A stretch of 64,000 nucleotides of DNA from Blasia pusilla (taxonomy: Eukaryota > Marchantiophyta > Marchantiopsida > Blasiales), in NCBI GenBank assembly GCA_050084515.1, contig CM114272.1, positions 60,202,001-60,266,000 of the forward strand. Direction: 5' to 3'. The translations under genes were made by a program, and so were the position numbers. This document shows positions 21,492 to 31,960 of this stretch, one piece after another (positions within the stretch are counted from its first letter, which is position 1; the number at the start of each line of letters is the position of its first letter). The notes below the pieces were generated by a model that did no database searches, was not told the DNA's origin, and saw nothing but the letters and a program-made list of their open reading frames with translations.

Positions 21492-22559
21492 CTATTTTTG
21501 ACCGATGCCAAGACCCTTCAGATGTCGGTGAAGCTGATCTCCACTCAAAGCTTTCGTGAAGATATCTGCACGGTTATCCTCTATTGGACAATAGACTAAC
21601 TTCAAAACCTCTCTCTCGATCAAATCACAAATAAAATGATACTGGATCTCTATGTGCTTCGTACGAGCATGAAACACATAATTATGTGCTATGGTAATGC
21701 AACTCTGATTGTCACACCACATTACAGTAGCACTTTTTGGTGCATCTCTTATGTCCTTCAATATCCATCTCAACCATACTGCTTCATGAGAAGCATAACA
21801 AGCCGCCTTGTACTCTGCCTCGGTAGAAGAAAGAGCCACTGTAGGTTGCTTCTTGCTAACCCATGACACCACACCTGATCCAACCAAGAAGCAATAACCC
21901 AAAACTGATCTCCGAGAATCTGAATCTCCTGCCCAATCCGAGTCACAAAAGGCTGTCATTTTCGTCCCTACTCCATAGGTGATAGTGACTTTGATGTACT
22001 TCAACACACGTATCCATGCTTTCCAATGATTCTCATAAGGCTTAGTTGAGAACCTACTCAATACTCCCACAGCGAAGCTAATGTGTGGTCTATTGTTGCA
22101 CAAAAATATGAAACTGCCTACAAGCTTTTTGTACAACTTTTCATCTACCAATGGTGAAACGTCTTCTATTGAGAGTTTCCACTCTACCTCCATTGGCGAG
22201 ACCACTGCCTTACACTCGGTTATCCCGAATGCCTTCAAGATTTCTCTAGCATACTTTAGCTGAGAGAGAAAAATAGAATCTGACTGTTGCCAAATCTCCA
22301 GCCCTATAAAGTAGTGCAAAAGATCTAAATCTGACATTTCAAACTCAGATTTCAACATTCTCTTCATTTCCTCTATTTTCTTAGTGTGGTCTCTTGTGAT
22401 AATAAGATCATCCACATACAAGACTATCAACATATCCATCCCATCTTCACAAAACACATACAAATTTTCTTCTGACGGGCTCTTGATGAGACCCTTCTCT
22501 CGGAAGAATGTATCTATTCGTTGATACCATACCTTTAGGGCTTGCTTCAACACATACAA
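21492..22559 (-). CDS. Copia reverse transcriptase (C-terminal part) and RNase H
   Basis: 355 residues of pol. The RT palm has LIVLYVDDLIITRD with the catalytic YVDD at residues 48-51, then LSQLKYAREILKAFGI and SFIFLCNNRPHISFAVGVLS. RNase H follows with FCDSDWAGDSDSRRS, LSSTEAEYKAA and CDNQSCITIAHN, and the end motif RADIFTKAL. The frame opens only after an in-frame TGA: the preceding residues EEKVCLLH then a stop correspond to the usual VCxLKKALYGLKQ region, so the methionine at 22559 is not a real start. The stop lies about 30 bp before the 3' LTR, as expected. Confidence 0.92.
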   Translation of the reverse strand: MYVLKQALKVWYQRIDTFFREKGLIKSPSEENLYVFCEDGMDMLIVLYVDDLIITRDHTKKIEEMKRMLKSEFEMSDLDLLHYFIGLEIWQQSDSIFLSQLKYAREILKAFGITECKAVVSPMEVEWKLSIEDVSPLVDEKLYKKLVGSFIFLCNNRPHISFAVGVLSRFSTKPYENHWKAWIRVLKYIKVTITYGVGTKMTAFCDSDWAGDSDSRRSVLGYCFLVGSGVVSWVSKKQPTVALSSTEAEYKAACYASHEAVWLRWILKDIRDAPKSATVMWCDNQSCITIAHNYVFHARTKHIEIQYHFICDLIEREVLKLVYCPIEDNRADIFTKALSGDQLHRHLKGLGIGQK

Positions 22560-22599
22560 TGCTCAATGAAGCAAACACACTTTCTCTTCTGATCCGAGT

Positions 22600-23055
22600 G
22601 TCTCAAAACCTAGTGGTTGAGATACATACACTTCCTCCTTGAGACTCCCATTTAGAAAGGCAGACTTCACATCGTATTGGTATACATGCCAACGTCTTGT
22701 TCCTGCCACCGCTAGAAAAATTCAAATGGTTGTCATCCTTGCAATAGGAGCAAAAGTCTCATAGTAATAAAAAACTTCAATTTGTGAGTATCCTTGTGCA
22801 ACCAACCTTGCTTTGAATTTTTCCAATGCACACTCCAACTTGTACTTGGTCTTGTACATCCACTGGGTGTGTATTATCTTCATGTCCTTTGGCTTCTCAA
22901 CCAAAGTCCAAGTTTCATTTCTTTGAATAGCGTCCATCTCCATATGCCTGGCCTCTCTCTATTGAGGATGAGCGAGGGCCTCATACAAGCATGATGGCTC
23001 TTCCACCTTCAAGACCTCTATCATCAAGGTCATGTTGACGATATGTGCGGAAGTT
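22600..23055 (-). pseudogene. Copia RT N-terminal region, broken
   Basis: The piece at 22722-22943 carries RNETWTLVEKPKDMKIIHTQW and KFKARLVAQGYSQ (the KARLVAxG box of copia RT), ending FAPIARMTTI. After a frame change near 22720, residues such as YDVKSAFLNGSLKEEVYVSQ continue the palm. Together these join integrase to the RT segment but are out of frame with each other. Confidence 0.85.
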
Positions 23056-23721
23056 CTATTCTGCTCCTCTAGTCTCTTTGGATCTCCTTGGATGTGTAAC
23101 AACTTCATCAGTTGTTGGTGGATCCTTACCATCCAAGAGATGCTTTATCCACTTAGGGTACAACAACCGTAGTGGAAGAGCAGGCTGCTCTTTGTAATCA
23201 TTATCAAATTCTTCTTCTTGATGATCTGGTGTAAACATTGATGGTGTGCTTTGATGGGTTATCTCTTCATTTGATGATAATGTGGACGGACCACTGATAT
23301 CCACCACTTGACAAGGCTCTTCTTGGAACACCACATCATGACTCACAAGCATCTTCTTTGCCTCAAGACACCATAGGAGATAAGCTTTAAGCTTCTTGCT
23401 CTTGGAATCCAGCTTGGTCTTGGATGCTTTAGGAATGTGTACAAAGCATTGACTACCAAAAGTCTTGAAATGTTGGACTAATGGTACCTTACCTAAGTAT
23501 GATTGATGAGGAGTCATGCCTTGCACTGACTTGGTAGCATTTCTATTTAGAATGTAAACGGCAATATTAACAGCTTCAGCCCAAAATCCTTCTGTCAAAC
23601 CTTTTTCTTTCATCATACATCTTGCCATCTCCACTACTATATGATTTCGATGCTCAACAACTCTATTTTGTTGTGGTGTTTGTGTCGTGGTTAATTTTTT
23701 CTTGATTTCATGTTCCCCCAA
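23056..23721 (-). CDS. Copia integrase C-terminal part
   Basis: 221 residues holding the end of the integrase core: TTTQTPQQNRVVEHRNHIVV contains the catalytic glutamate region in the form typical of copia (TPQQNGVVERKN), followed by MARCMMKEKGLTEGFWAEAV and TPHQSYLGKVP. The stretch CFVHIPKASKTKLDSKSKK and the acidic linker STLSSNEEITHQ lead towards RT. Upstream the frame is broken at 23721-23750, where the RGGEF segment with the second catalytic residue is followed by a stop. Confidence 0.88.
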   Translation of the reverse strand: MGEHEIKKKLTTTQTPQQNRVVEHRNHIVVEMARCMMKEKGLTEGFWAEAVNIAVYILNRNATKSVQGMTPHQSYLGKVPLVQHFKTFGSQCFVHIPKASKTKLDSKSKKLKAYLLWCLEAKKMLVSHDVVFQEEPCQVVDISGPSTLSSNEEITHQSTPSMFTPDHQEEEFDNDYKEQPALPLRLLYPKWIKHLLDGKDPPTTDEVVTHPRRSKETRGAE

Positions 23722-24700
23722 ATATTTGTTGAATTTTGTTGATCAGAATTCTCCTCCTCGATTGGTGCGAAGCTTTTGTACCTTCTTTCATGTCTCATTC
23801 TCAACCAGCTTGTGCCATAATTTAAATTTTCCAAAAGCACTTGCCTTATCACGGAGGAAATATACCCACATCTTCCTACTATAATCGTTGATTACTAAAA
23901 AGAAGTAGGAAGAACCACCTAATGCCAGTGAGGTCAGCATGTATCAGCTCTAGAGGAGCCTTTGCTCTATTGCTGGACTCTTTTGGAAATGATTTTCGGT
24001 ATTGCTTGCTCATCATATAAGCTTCACATATATCCGAAACTCCAAAAATTATTGGTAAATCAGCAACCATGCTAGATTTTTGCATCTGACTTAGTAAGGG
24101 AAATCTTAGGTGACCAAATCTTTCGTGCTACAACTTACTGCTACTAAGATCTGTACCTACACTTATTGTGAAATCATACAACTCGTAGATATTTCCATGT
24201 CGTAGACCTTCTCCCACTACTTTCCCATTGGCATCCTCAATGACTGCTCCACTTTTCTTGAAACAAACTTCTAAGTCACGATCACATAATATTGCTACTG
24301 AAATCAAATTGTGCTTCAACTCTAATATGTACAGTACATCAGTTAACTTCTTTTCATCTCCTCTTTGTGAGACTAAAGAAATTGTGCCTTTCCCTTCTAC
24401 AGGGCACTTTGCATTATTCCCAATAGTAACAACGATGGGCTCTTGTAGAGGCTATAAGGAGCTATACCAATCCTTATGATTGGTCATATGCCTAGATGCT
24501 CCACTATCGAGCATCCATGCATCTTCACTCTCTGACTTAGTGGAATGTTTTTCCTGTGTGCAAAATTTTTTGATTGCTACCCAAGCATCTACCTCATGTT
24601 CTCCTAGTTCTACAAAATTTCCAGACTTCTTCTTAGATCTTAAACAACCGTTTTTCTCATCTTGACTCCTCTTTCTATAATCTTTGATAAGATGACCTAG
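23722..24700 (-). pseudogene. Copia protease, pre-integrase and integrase N-terminus, broken
   Basis: Reading down the minus strand: protease active site WMLDSGASRHMTNH (DSGAS at 24508-24494); GAG-pre-integrase piece at 24319-24128 (LISVAILCDRDLEVCF and RHGNIYELYDF); integrase zinc-binding region with RFGHLRFPLLSQ and CEAYMMSKQYRKSFP at 24085-23900; and a core segment with the DYSRKMWVYFL type near 23870. Stops and frameshifts separate the pieces. A CCHC-like knuckle (CFYCGK then GHLIKDY) lies at about 24675-24720 and has lost its last cysteine. Confidence 0.85.
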
Positions 24701-25341
24701 CTTTTACCACAATAAAAGCATTTTAAGGCTTTCCTTGGAAATTTCTTCTTGATATTTGAATTGTAATCTTGATTTCTAGCTCTCTGGACATTGGCAGAAA
24801 ATGCTGCATCACTTCCTTCTCTTGCTTTGAAGCATATTTCCTCTTCTACCAACATTGCACTAAATTGTTCAAAAGTAAGCGGCGTGGGTCGTACTTGAGT
24901 ATTCAATGTAGTGACCAAATTATCATACATCAGAGGCAAAATGCTTATGCACCGATGTGCCAAATCTTCGCTAGACTTTGAAATTCCTACGGACGCCATC
25001 TGATCTTTAAGATTCTTGATCCTTGTCAAAAATTTCTTGGAATTTTCTCCTTCTGAAAATTTCTTGGACGTAAGCTGATCCTCCAAATTTTGATTGCGAG
25101 TCTCATTCCTCGTTTCATACTGATTCTTCATAATGTTCCACGCCTTGGCAAAAATGGTCGTATGTTGAATTAGAGTCATGAAAGAATCAATTACATTCGT
25201 GACAATTGCATATAGAGCATCAATGTTTATGTGTTTCCATGCCAGCAATACAACATGATCGATATCACCAGATGAAGTTGAACATGCAGAACTCAAAGTA
25301 GCTTGTGGATTCGAATTGACCCTTGTGGCTGTCTCTTCCAA
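24697..25341 (-). CDS. Copia Gag (UBN2 type)
   Basis: 214 residues with the layout of plant copia Gag: WKHINIDALYAIVTNVIDS, TTIFAKAWNIMKNQYE, a QLTSKKFSEGENSKKFLTRI helix, LPLMYDNLVTTLNTQVRP and EEEICFKAREGS, ending at the first half of a zinc knuckle (CFYCGKS). Gag builds the virus-like particle. The N-terminus is uncertain because stops occur just upstream and the methionine at 25341 may not be the original start. Confidence 0.88.
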   Translation of the reverse strand: MEETATRVNSNPQATLSSACSTSSGDIDHVVLLAWKHINIDALYAIVTNVIDSFMTLIQHTTIFAKAWNIMKNQYETRNETRNQNLEDQLTSKKFSEGENSKKFLTRIKNLKDQMASVGISKSSEDLAHRCISILPLMYDNLVTTLNTQVRPTPLTFEQFSAMLVEEEICFKAREGSDAAFSANVQRARNQDYNSNIKKKFPRKALKCFYCGKS

Positions 25342-25520
25342 ATCTCAAATGATTCGAGGACACTTCTCATTTTGAACTTCCACAATGTATAGTTAGACCC
25401 ATGTAAATTCCCTTCATCCAGCGGAGGAGGGCGAGCACGAACTGACGAAGAAGTAGCCTTCTCTCAAGATTTTGTGCAAACACACTAGATCGCCACATAC
25501 AAAATACTGGAAAACCTATT

Positions 25521-25532
25521 GATCTGATACCA
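25521..25532 (-). promoter_or_regulatory. Primer-binding site of copia element
   Basis: The minus strand reads TGGTATCAGATC at the inner edge of the 5' LTR remnant, matching the initiator tRNA-Met primer site over its first ten bases. Confidence 0.85.
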
Positions 25533-25645
25533 TGCGAGAAAATAGAAAGTGATAAATCACTGAAGTCTTTTACAAAACTTGGAGATACAAAGTGGCCTAG
25601 TCCATCCGTGCCCTCATAGAAGAGCTTCGATGGAACCTAAACATG
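25533..25645 (-). repeat. 5' LTR remnant of copia element, 113 bp
   Basis: It matches the end of the LTR (GAGAAAATAGAAAGTGA through GATGGAACCTAAACATG) and stops there abruptly. The rest of the LTR is absent. The breakpoint falls within one base of the point where chromovirus A inserted in another LTR copy (after AACAT). Confidence 0.85.
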
Positions 25646-26479
25646 TTTCCTCTAGACTTCCTACCTCCTATGTGTTATAGGATGTGGAAACCATTTCAAA
25701 AATTGGAAAGTAGACTTTTGTCTTTGGATGTTCCTCTCACCACACTCTAGCAGGAAGAACAATTGACGGACACGCGTTTGATGTAGCTCCAGTGAATGAT
25801 TAACAGGATTGTTTCCTGGAATCAACGAATCTTTCCGCTGTAAACCTGCCCAAGCTATGGTTGTGGCAAGGGCACATTCATTCCAATTCAAACGGAGGAT
25901 CCCATGGATTAAAATAACTCAAACTACAAATCTTTTGCACTTATTTTTTGGGATTTGGGCAGCAAGACAGATAGCGGGCGGTCCAAAGTCCACTAAACGG
26001 GGACTTTGCGCGGTCAATGTTATGTTTGCTGTTGATTTGCTGCCGACACCCATCTAAAACGGATGGATTGGTTGATATGAGGACCCCATGGTTATAGATT
26101 AGTTACATTTTTTTTCTTTTTTATGTTAGGTTAAATTTTTAGGAGTTTCCATTTTTTTCTTCGCCCCTTGACTATCCCCTCCTTTTACTTTGGATGTGTT
26201 CCCATTTGCCTCAATCATGCCATGTATCTCTCTTAATAATAGGTTTGAAACATTGATTGCTATTGATCTTGAAGGCAATACCACAATGATAATTTGTTGG
26301 GCTACTCCAAGTTACGGGCACGTGGATTTGTGGAAGTTCATATGGTTTTATGGGGGTGAAGGTCGATTTATGGACTTACGGGTGCTATAATTTTTTTTGG
26401 AATGGAGTAAAAGTTACAATGCAATATCGTGTTCCCCCAATTCTCATGGTGTGAGTATTGCCCATTTGGCGTCTCTATG
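25646..26479. other. Unassigned DNA
   Basis: I see no recognisable gene. Frames such as 26190-26390 and 25809-26057 are short and without motifs. The sequence may be part of the dispersed repeat that becomes recognisable at 26480. Confidence 0.5.
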
Positions 26480-26950
26480 TGAGCATTTAGCACGTTGTCC
26501 TATTATGCGTGGGAGGATTTTCCCTCATAATGTTGTGTGGGATATCATGTTCTATATTGCTCGTGAGAGTGGCTTCCACATATAGAGAAAGAGACACTAT
26601 ACCATATAGGATTCCCTTGTCCTGGTTGATCTTTATAGGATGCGAGAGGCTAAGGTGATGATGGCCAGTGTTATAGTGACACGTCCTATGTGAGTTTGTG
26701 CGGGCACATATGGTGGCACAAGGGAGATTTTCATAAGGAGTAGTGGAGGTTGAGAAAACCCATCTTTGTAGTCAACTGCACAAAGGGCATCAATTCGTCC
26801 CCCAACCATAGAGATTTATCATTTATAGGGCTATGGGGGAGAGGCTTGACTCGTTCCTCGTAGACCGTGCTCATAATCTCCATTCGAGAAATGGATTGTC
26901 CTTAGCTACTAAGATTCTTTACTATAGGTAGCGAGTCTCCAAATCATAAG
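26480..26950 (+). repeat. Dispersed repeat R1, copy 1
   Basis: It matches 60725-61205 over most of its length. A shared run is GATATCATGTTC, then ATATTGCTCGTGAGAGTGGC, followed by parallel order of later blocks (GATTCCCTTGTCC, GAGAGGC, AAGGAGTAGTG, CCATAGAGAT, AATGG(A/G)TTGTCCTTAG). A coding-like piece, WDIMFYIARESGFH, is present in both copies, hinting at an old gene or transposon fragment, but stops interrupt it. Function unknown. Confidence 0.65.
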
Positions 26951-27333
26951 TGGGGTACTAACCCTAACCCTAACTAACCCACACTTTCACCATTTCCTTC
27001 ATATTTTCCTCCTCTTTTCTTTGAGAGAAGGATTAGTTTTGGATGTGACCCCAAATTTCATCAGTGCCTTGAGAGGTTAGGGCTTTCAAGATTGCTACAA
27101 ATTTTGGGAAAATCCGTTGCATGCCTTTCGGGATAGCTAGATTTTGTTTATGACCAACTTGGATATTTGCACTCCTTGTTATGTCTTAAACAAACTCTAA
27201 TTTATTCCACATTAGATGAGAGGTTGTGAGTGTGGAATCCCTTCTATCATTGAACTTGTTTGCTGCTTTTGAGATTTTTGATCTATGATCTCGAGTTTAG
27301 ATTTTTTTTCATTGGAATTCCTCATCACATTAG
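26951..27333. other. Unassigned DNA
   Basis: No recognisable feature. Two tandem AACCCT words at 26960-26973 resemble telomere sequence but are too few to mean anything. Confidence 0.5.
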
Positions 27334-27860
27334 GGTTGCATCCGGAAGAAGTTTGCGTCCACGTACATGTCTATGTCCTCGGACTTATATCCGTCCCTAG
27401 GACATACATGTCCATGCGAGCCCAAGTACCCGTGGCTCGAACCCAAGCCCGCCCATGAGCCCATCAATCCCGTAGAGTAGACCCGGGCTAGCGGAGCCCA
27501 CACCAATTTTGTGGCCCGCACGTAGTCTACACCAGCCCGCCACGGATCCGCAACTAGGCTTGCACGGTAGGATGGGCCCCAATTGGGCGGGCTCTGGCCC
27601 ACGTAGGGCTTATGGTGGGCTCCTACGCGGACCCTCAACCCGCCTTGTGCGGGCTAAGTTGCGGGCCTAAGCGCACCTTGCAAACTTGCAGCAAGCTGGT
27701 GTAGGCTATGCGCGGGCTCCATAATGGGTGCAAGCTCGGATAGCCCGGGTCTACGCTATGGGCTCAGGGGGCTTAAGAGCAGGCTTTGATGCTAGTTGTG
27801 AGTACCTAAGCGGCATATCTGTGGAAATGTTTGGACTTGTCCATTTCTATGCAATCTTGT
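27334..27860. mobile_element. Type B element: MITE-like ends, GC-rich interior
   Basis: The left end AGGGTTGCATCCGG is followed by GTCC/GGAC words (GGACTTATATCCGTCC, ACATGTCC). Then comes a GC-rich core of about 380 bp full of GCCCGC, GAGCCCA and GTCTACACCAGCCCGC words, and the right end TGGACTTGTCC near 27832 with TGCAATCTTG. It resembles the elements at 45040 and 47034. No clear target duplication was found. Open frames inside (for example 27330-27638 minus) are not supported as genes. Confidence 0.55.
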
Positions 27861-28834
27861 AGGACATCAAGGATGTGGAGGTCGTCAAGGAAACTGATAT
27901 GAGCGTGCATATATTCCCTTTGAGTGCTAAACTCTAAACCTAGATCCCACATTCCATCATTCACATTTGTATACACGGAGTGAGCCATTGTTATATCATC
28001 TTTAGTTGTTATCTTTTTGGTACTTTCTAATATCCACCATTAGATTTCTTTCGTTGGTTGTGTAGGAAATCCTCCCATCTTCTTCCTCCGAGCCATATGT
28101 TTAGTGGGGCTGAGTCTTCGGGAGCGGGAGACAACCCAATGGAGTTGAGCAATAGTTTCAAGAGACAATGAGTCTATTCTAGAAATGACTTCAACATGGT
28201 TGTAAGAGAGGCATAGCCACACTGGTTTTTCCATCTCACATTAGAGAAGAAAAAATCCTAAATTTTGAGGGATATGGATGGTTTCCATGACTATACCTTG
28301 GTATTGCAAAGATTGTATATGAGAGTTTCAAAGGCATGGAACGGGGAAAGAGGCCGAGATGTTAAGTGCATTTTTTACCCAACAAGTGGTTCACTTGGAG
28401 AAAGTGTATGTCGATCTCAAGACATACAAGAAGGAGAAGCCCTTTGTTGTAGAGACAACTCTATTAGAAGGATTTTCTCTAGAGTTAAGAAAATACTCAA
28501 CTTCTTTTTAAGGGACGTAACAATTTGGTAGGAAAGTTATTGGTAGTTCCACATGGATATACGTGGATTTTTAACAAGGATGTAGTAGTATGAGTTGATC
28601 CTCATGATACTTTGGGCTCCTGTTTACACGGAATCGTGTATCGTTGTAAATTAAACCAAATCCTCAACTTTAGTGAAAATATTCAATATAATCATCTCGG
28701 TTATATGCAAGAAAATAAATGATGTGTGAGGAAATGTGTGCTTCTTTTTTACATCAAAGGATAGTTACCATGGTGGGAAGATTGATTGAGGATCCACCAC
28801 GTGGCATCTATCCATATTGGAATGGTGGGCATCT
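27861..28834. other. Unassigned DNA
   Basis: Contains a few frames of 60-90 codons on both strands (28265-28531 plus, 28040-28234 minus) without recognisable motifs. I see no repeat ends. It is the target of the solo LTR at 28835. Confidence 0.45.
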
Positions 28835-29305
28835 TGTGAGAAAACAGAAAGTGACGAAATCACTGAAATCTTTACAAAACTTAGAGATACAAAGTGGCCT
28901 AGTCCGTCCGTGCGCTCACAGAAGAGCTTCGATGGAACCTGAACATGGAGATAACTCGACATACGAGAATGCGCTACCGCTGCGGCTCCCGACTATTTGA
29001 CTACTCGGGAAAACTAGGGTTTTTACCTATTTTTATTTGTTTCTATTAATAGAATTTTTTTGAGAAATAAGGTGGATTTTTATCTATTTTTGGTTTATCT
29101 AACCTTATATTGCATCAGGGTGCCCCGCACCCTGATGCAATATAGGGTTAGATAAACCTAGTAACGCTACTCCTAAAACCACCTACGTCATATTACTATG
29201 ACTCCTTCGATGTCTAAGTTGGAACCATCAATCTAGGCTTCTCCTCATACAAGGGGGCCGATCAGATTAATGGTGCTTAGAGAAGTGGATGTTGAGAATC
29301 CAACA
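28835..29305 (-). repeat. Copia solo LTR, 471 bp
   Basis: It is the complete LTR of the 21.1-kb copia family (plus-strand ends TGTGAGAAAACAG and GAATCCAACA) with no internal region on either side. Near-matching 5-bp flanks CATCT (28830-28834) and CACCT (29306-29310) suggest a single insertion followed by recombination between the LTRs. It contains a 32-bp inverted repeat (29092-29123 and 29127-29158) with one mismatch, absent from the LTR at 21.1 kb. Confidence 0.88.
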
Positions 29306-30618
29306 CACCTTGGAAATTGGATGCAAGCATGCCATACCTTGAGGAATGGAGGGGCGGGTATAGGAGAGTTGCATAAGATCAGATGTCTGGCGATGGCATC
29401 AAATATCATCCCTGCTTGGAGACTGTCCACAAGTGTAGAGTTTTTCATACTAATCTTCATGCTAGGAACATTTTCATCCATTTTGGATCCAACTCTGAGC
29501 TAGACATCGGGATTGGAGATTGGAGAAATGCTTTATGGGATGAAGAGTGGTTAGTGTTGTCTTAGAGATGGTGGTCCCATGAACAAAAAAATCATGTTGG
29601 GCATATAGCATCGGAGTTCACCATAGAATCACAGTTTTAGCATAGCAATAAAAATCTCTGCTAGAGGAATGCTTGTGAAAAATTTAAACTATATATGTGA
29701 CATACAACCTTGCTATCAAGGATGCCTACACAAATGTTGGATGGACTTATTTGGAAAGAGTTTGAAAGTGAGCATTAGCTCGGAACCCCTCTGATCTTAA
29801 AAGCCTAGAGTATATAATTGCATATATATAAGAGGGGGGCTGGTATTCTGGCAGGAGAGAGTAAGAGAGGAGAGAAAGAGAGGAAGAGAGGAGAGTCTCT
29901 CTTAAAGAAAAAGGGTGGAATCCGCTTCCTCTCTTCAAAATTTTTTGACAGTTTCAAAGTTTTTGTTTGCTTTCAAATTCATGAAATCTTTAGAAGAGAG
30001 TAGCAAGTGGACCACATTTGGGCCTAAATTATCCTCCTTTTCCAGGTTTGGAAAAATAAGTAGACATCAGAACACCACTGCAAACATCCTTCCATCACTC
30101 TCCATATGAGCCCAATTTGAATCACATTGCTTGTCTAAGCCAACTTTACAATAAGCCGAACTGAGGGGTATTATTGTTGGAGGACAGATAATTTGACCAG
30201 AAGTAGCAATTTCATCTCAATGAAAGGTTCAAATAAATACTCACTATGGTGTCAATAGACTCATGTACCCTTCAAGGTTTAACTTCTCAGAAGATTTGGT
30301 TGACATTATGGATTGTTGACTCTTCATGCAAAAGGCAGTAAATATGCCATCTGATCAATACTCATCCATAAGATGGGATTTTCCACAACAAAAACAGTCA
30401 TCATTGATGGTAGCCAAACTCTTTCATGACAATATTGGATGATTTTGTCTCATGAATGGGTGCATGAAGTATACCGTGGACCGCTGTGCATTTGACAACT
30501 TGGTTTCACCATTCTCTCAGCCATTGAGAAATGTATGCATAAAGAAGAAAAACGTGATCGGACTGAGAGGAGTGAAGAGGAATTGATGCATCCATGTCCA
30601 TTCACTCAGACTCTTAAT
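29306..30618. other. Unassigned DNA
   Basis: No gene recognised. Near 29820-29900 a TATATATAAGAGG stretch precedes a purine-rich GAGAGGAGAGAAAGAGAGG tract, which could be a promoter with a GA-rich leader, but no coding sequence is attached. Frames on both strands are short. Confidence 0.45.
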
Positions 30619-30859
30619 GTCAGAATCCAACAAGTTGCACCCCTTCCAACCCATCGGAATTCGACAGGTTGAACCCCTTGCAACCTAGCGGCACCAACCG
30701 ACAATTTGCAACTCTTGCAACCCGTGGAAATCCAAGGGGTTGCAAGACTTGTCTAGGTTATCTTGCAACCCAACGGTCTCCGACTGGTTGCTTGAAATGG
30801 GAAAAATGGAAATGTGAGGAGGCATCATGCAACGCATGAATTTCCGACCGATTGCAAAA
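30619..30859. repeat. Palindrome cluster 1 (about six units)
   Basis: Degenerate copies of the ~27-bp palindrome with arms like GCAACCCGTCGGA and its complement, at about 30619, 30645, 30678, 30716, 30763 and 30830. It lies downstream of the minus-strand methyltransferase-like gene remnant. Splice signals here are weak, so I cannot say whether it was an intron. Confidence 0.75.
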
Positions 30860-31316
30860 GTAGAAAAAGCCTCACGCTAATATCAGTCACGCTAAGATAG
30901 GCGTGAAGAGAATTGGGTGCGTTAAAAAATCCACCTTATTTAAAACCGTATGCAAATCGGTTATTTACATCTACTTTCTTGAACAAGAAAATCTAGTCTA
31001 TGATCTCTTTAGCCTCATCATCTACAAAAATGTTCCTAAGTCTTGCCGATTCCTCTACAATAGACTTCTCAGGGCTAGTCAGCAACTCCTCTACACGGTT
31101 GTAGATTGGAATTGAGAAGGAGGGAGGATCCAAGAGCCTTGTCCCCCTAGGAACCCCGTATCTGTCCCATGTGATCCCACATGAGTCCCTACACTTGCCC
31201 CGACAGCTGATTTTGAAGCTTATGCAAACACAAACCTATCGAAATCAATATTTGGTCCTTCCCTAGGAACAACCACATCTCAACTCCAAAAAACTTCAAA
31301 TCCAAGGCACCAACAC

Positions 31317-31960
31317 TCACTCGTCATCATCCGACAACTCCTCTAGAATCACCACTGGCCTCCCCCTTCCAAATTTTGGGATAACTGGTAGTGAGGATGG
31401 CGTCATAACTAGTGGCTCCAGTGCAGGTTCCTTTACACGTGCAGGCGACTTGTAAACGCCAATCCTCCTCTCATAGTCTAACTTTGCCTCCCAGAAAAGT
31501 GCAAACAAGGTTTTCCTCGCCTCAAGGTAGAGAATGTTTCGCCCACTTTGCCAAGCATCTCTAACACTTGCCCCCGAAAGACCGAACAAATCTAGCACCA
31601 AATCACATGGCCTCAAACACATCTCTATTAGGGTTTGTAGGGATGCGGGTGATTTTTCCCTCCCTCCAAGCACAGGAGCCCCTTCCTCGACAACGATTCC
31701 AAGGGGTGAATTCAACAAGATGTTCAAAGTGTATCCATTTGAACCCGGATCAACAGGATCCTTTACCTCAAAAACCTTGAACCTATGCTTCGATCTGACA
31801 AAACAATATACGTGGGAGTATTCGATCTGCAAACAACACCCGTAAAAATAAGCTTAGAATCGATGGGAGGAAGAGGTGGCAAAGGAGAACATCATCGTGA
31901 TCATGTCATATATGAATGGAATGTTCCAATCTGGGACTGTATCGCATGGATTTTCTGCCC
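31317..31960 (-). pseudogene. Adenine-methyltransferase-like C-terminal domain
   Basis: On the minus strand, ENPCDTVPDWN (31955-31923) comes first, then VYCFVRSKHRFKV, and then DLVLDLFGLSGA (31604-31569) followed by GRNILYLEARKTLF. This resembles the beta-class N6/N4 methyltransferase order: a catalytic D/NPPW-type motif first and the SAM-binding DxFxGSG motif, followed by a GR..xxE strand, near the C-terminus. Here the catalytic motif reads NPCD, so key prolines and the aromatic are changed. An in-frame TAA lies near 31858. After the domain is a basic/acidic tail ending EELSDDDE and a stop at 31317. A working enzyme is unlikely. Assignment rests on motif order, not on alignment. Confidence 0.5.

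Larger units (their letters stand above)
21086..25645 (-). mobile_element. Ty1/copia retrotransposon, 5' LTR truncated
   Basis: On the minus strand the order is 5' LTR (only the last ~113 bp, 25645-25533), primer site, gag, protease, integrase, RT and RNase H, polypurine tract and 3' LTR (21459-21086). The protease-integrase-RT order is diagnostic of copia. The pol frame is broken by several stops and frameshifts. The missing part of the 5' LTR and the absence of a matching target duplication show later loss or rearrangement at the right end. A solo LTR of the same family lies at 28835-29305. Confidence 0.92.

Noticed and set aside
26955-26980. Interstitial telomere repeat
   Set aside because: Only two AACCCT words; the plant-type heptamer is not maintained.
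31317-31960. Insertion from a giant virus, suggested by the methyltransferase-like motifs
   Set aside because: The gene has spliceosomal introns and no other viral genes nearby; nothing specific supports a viral origin.
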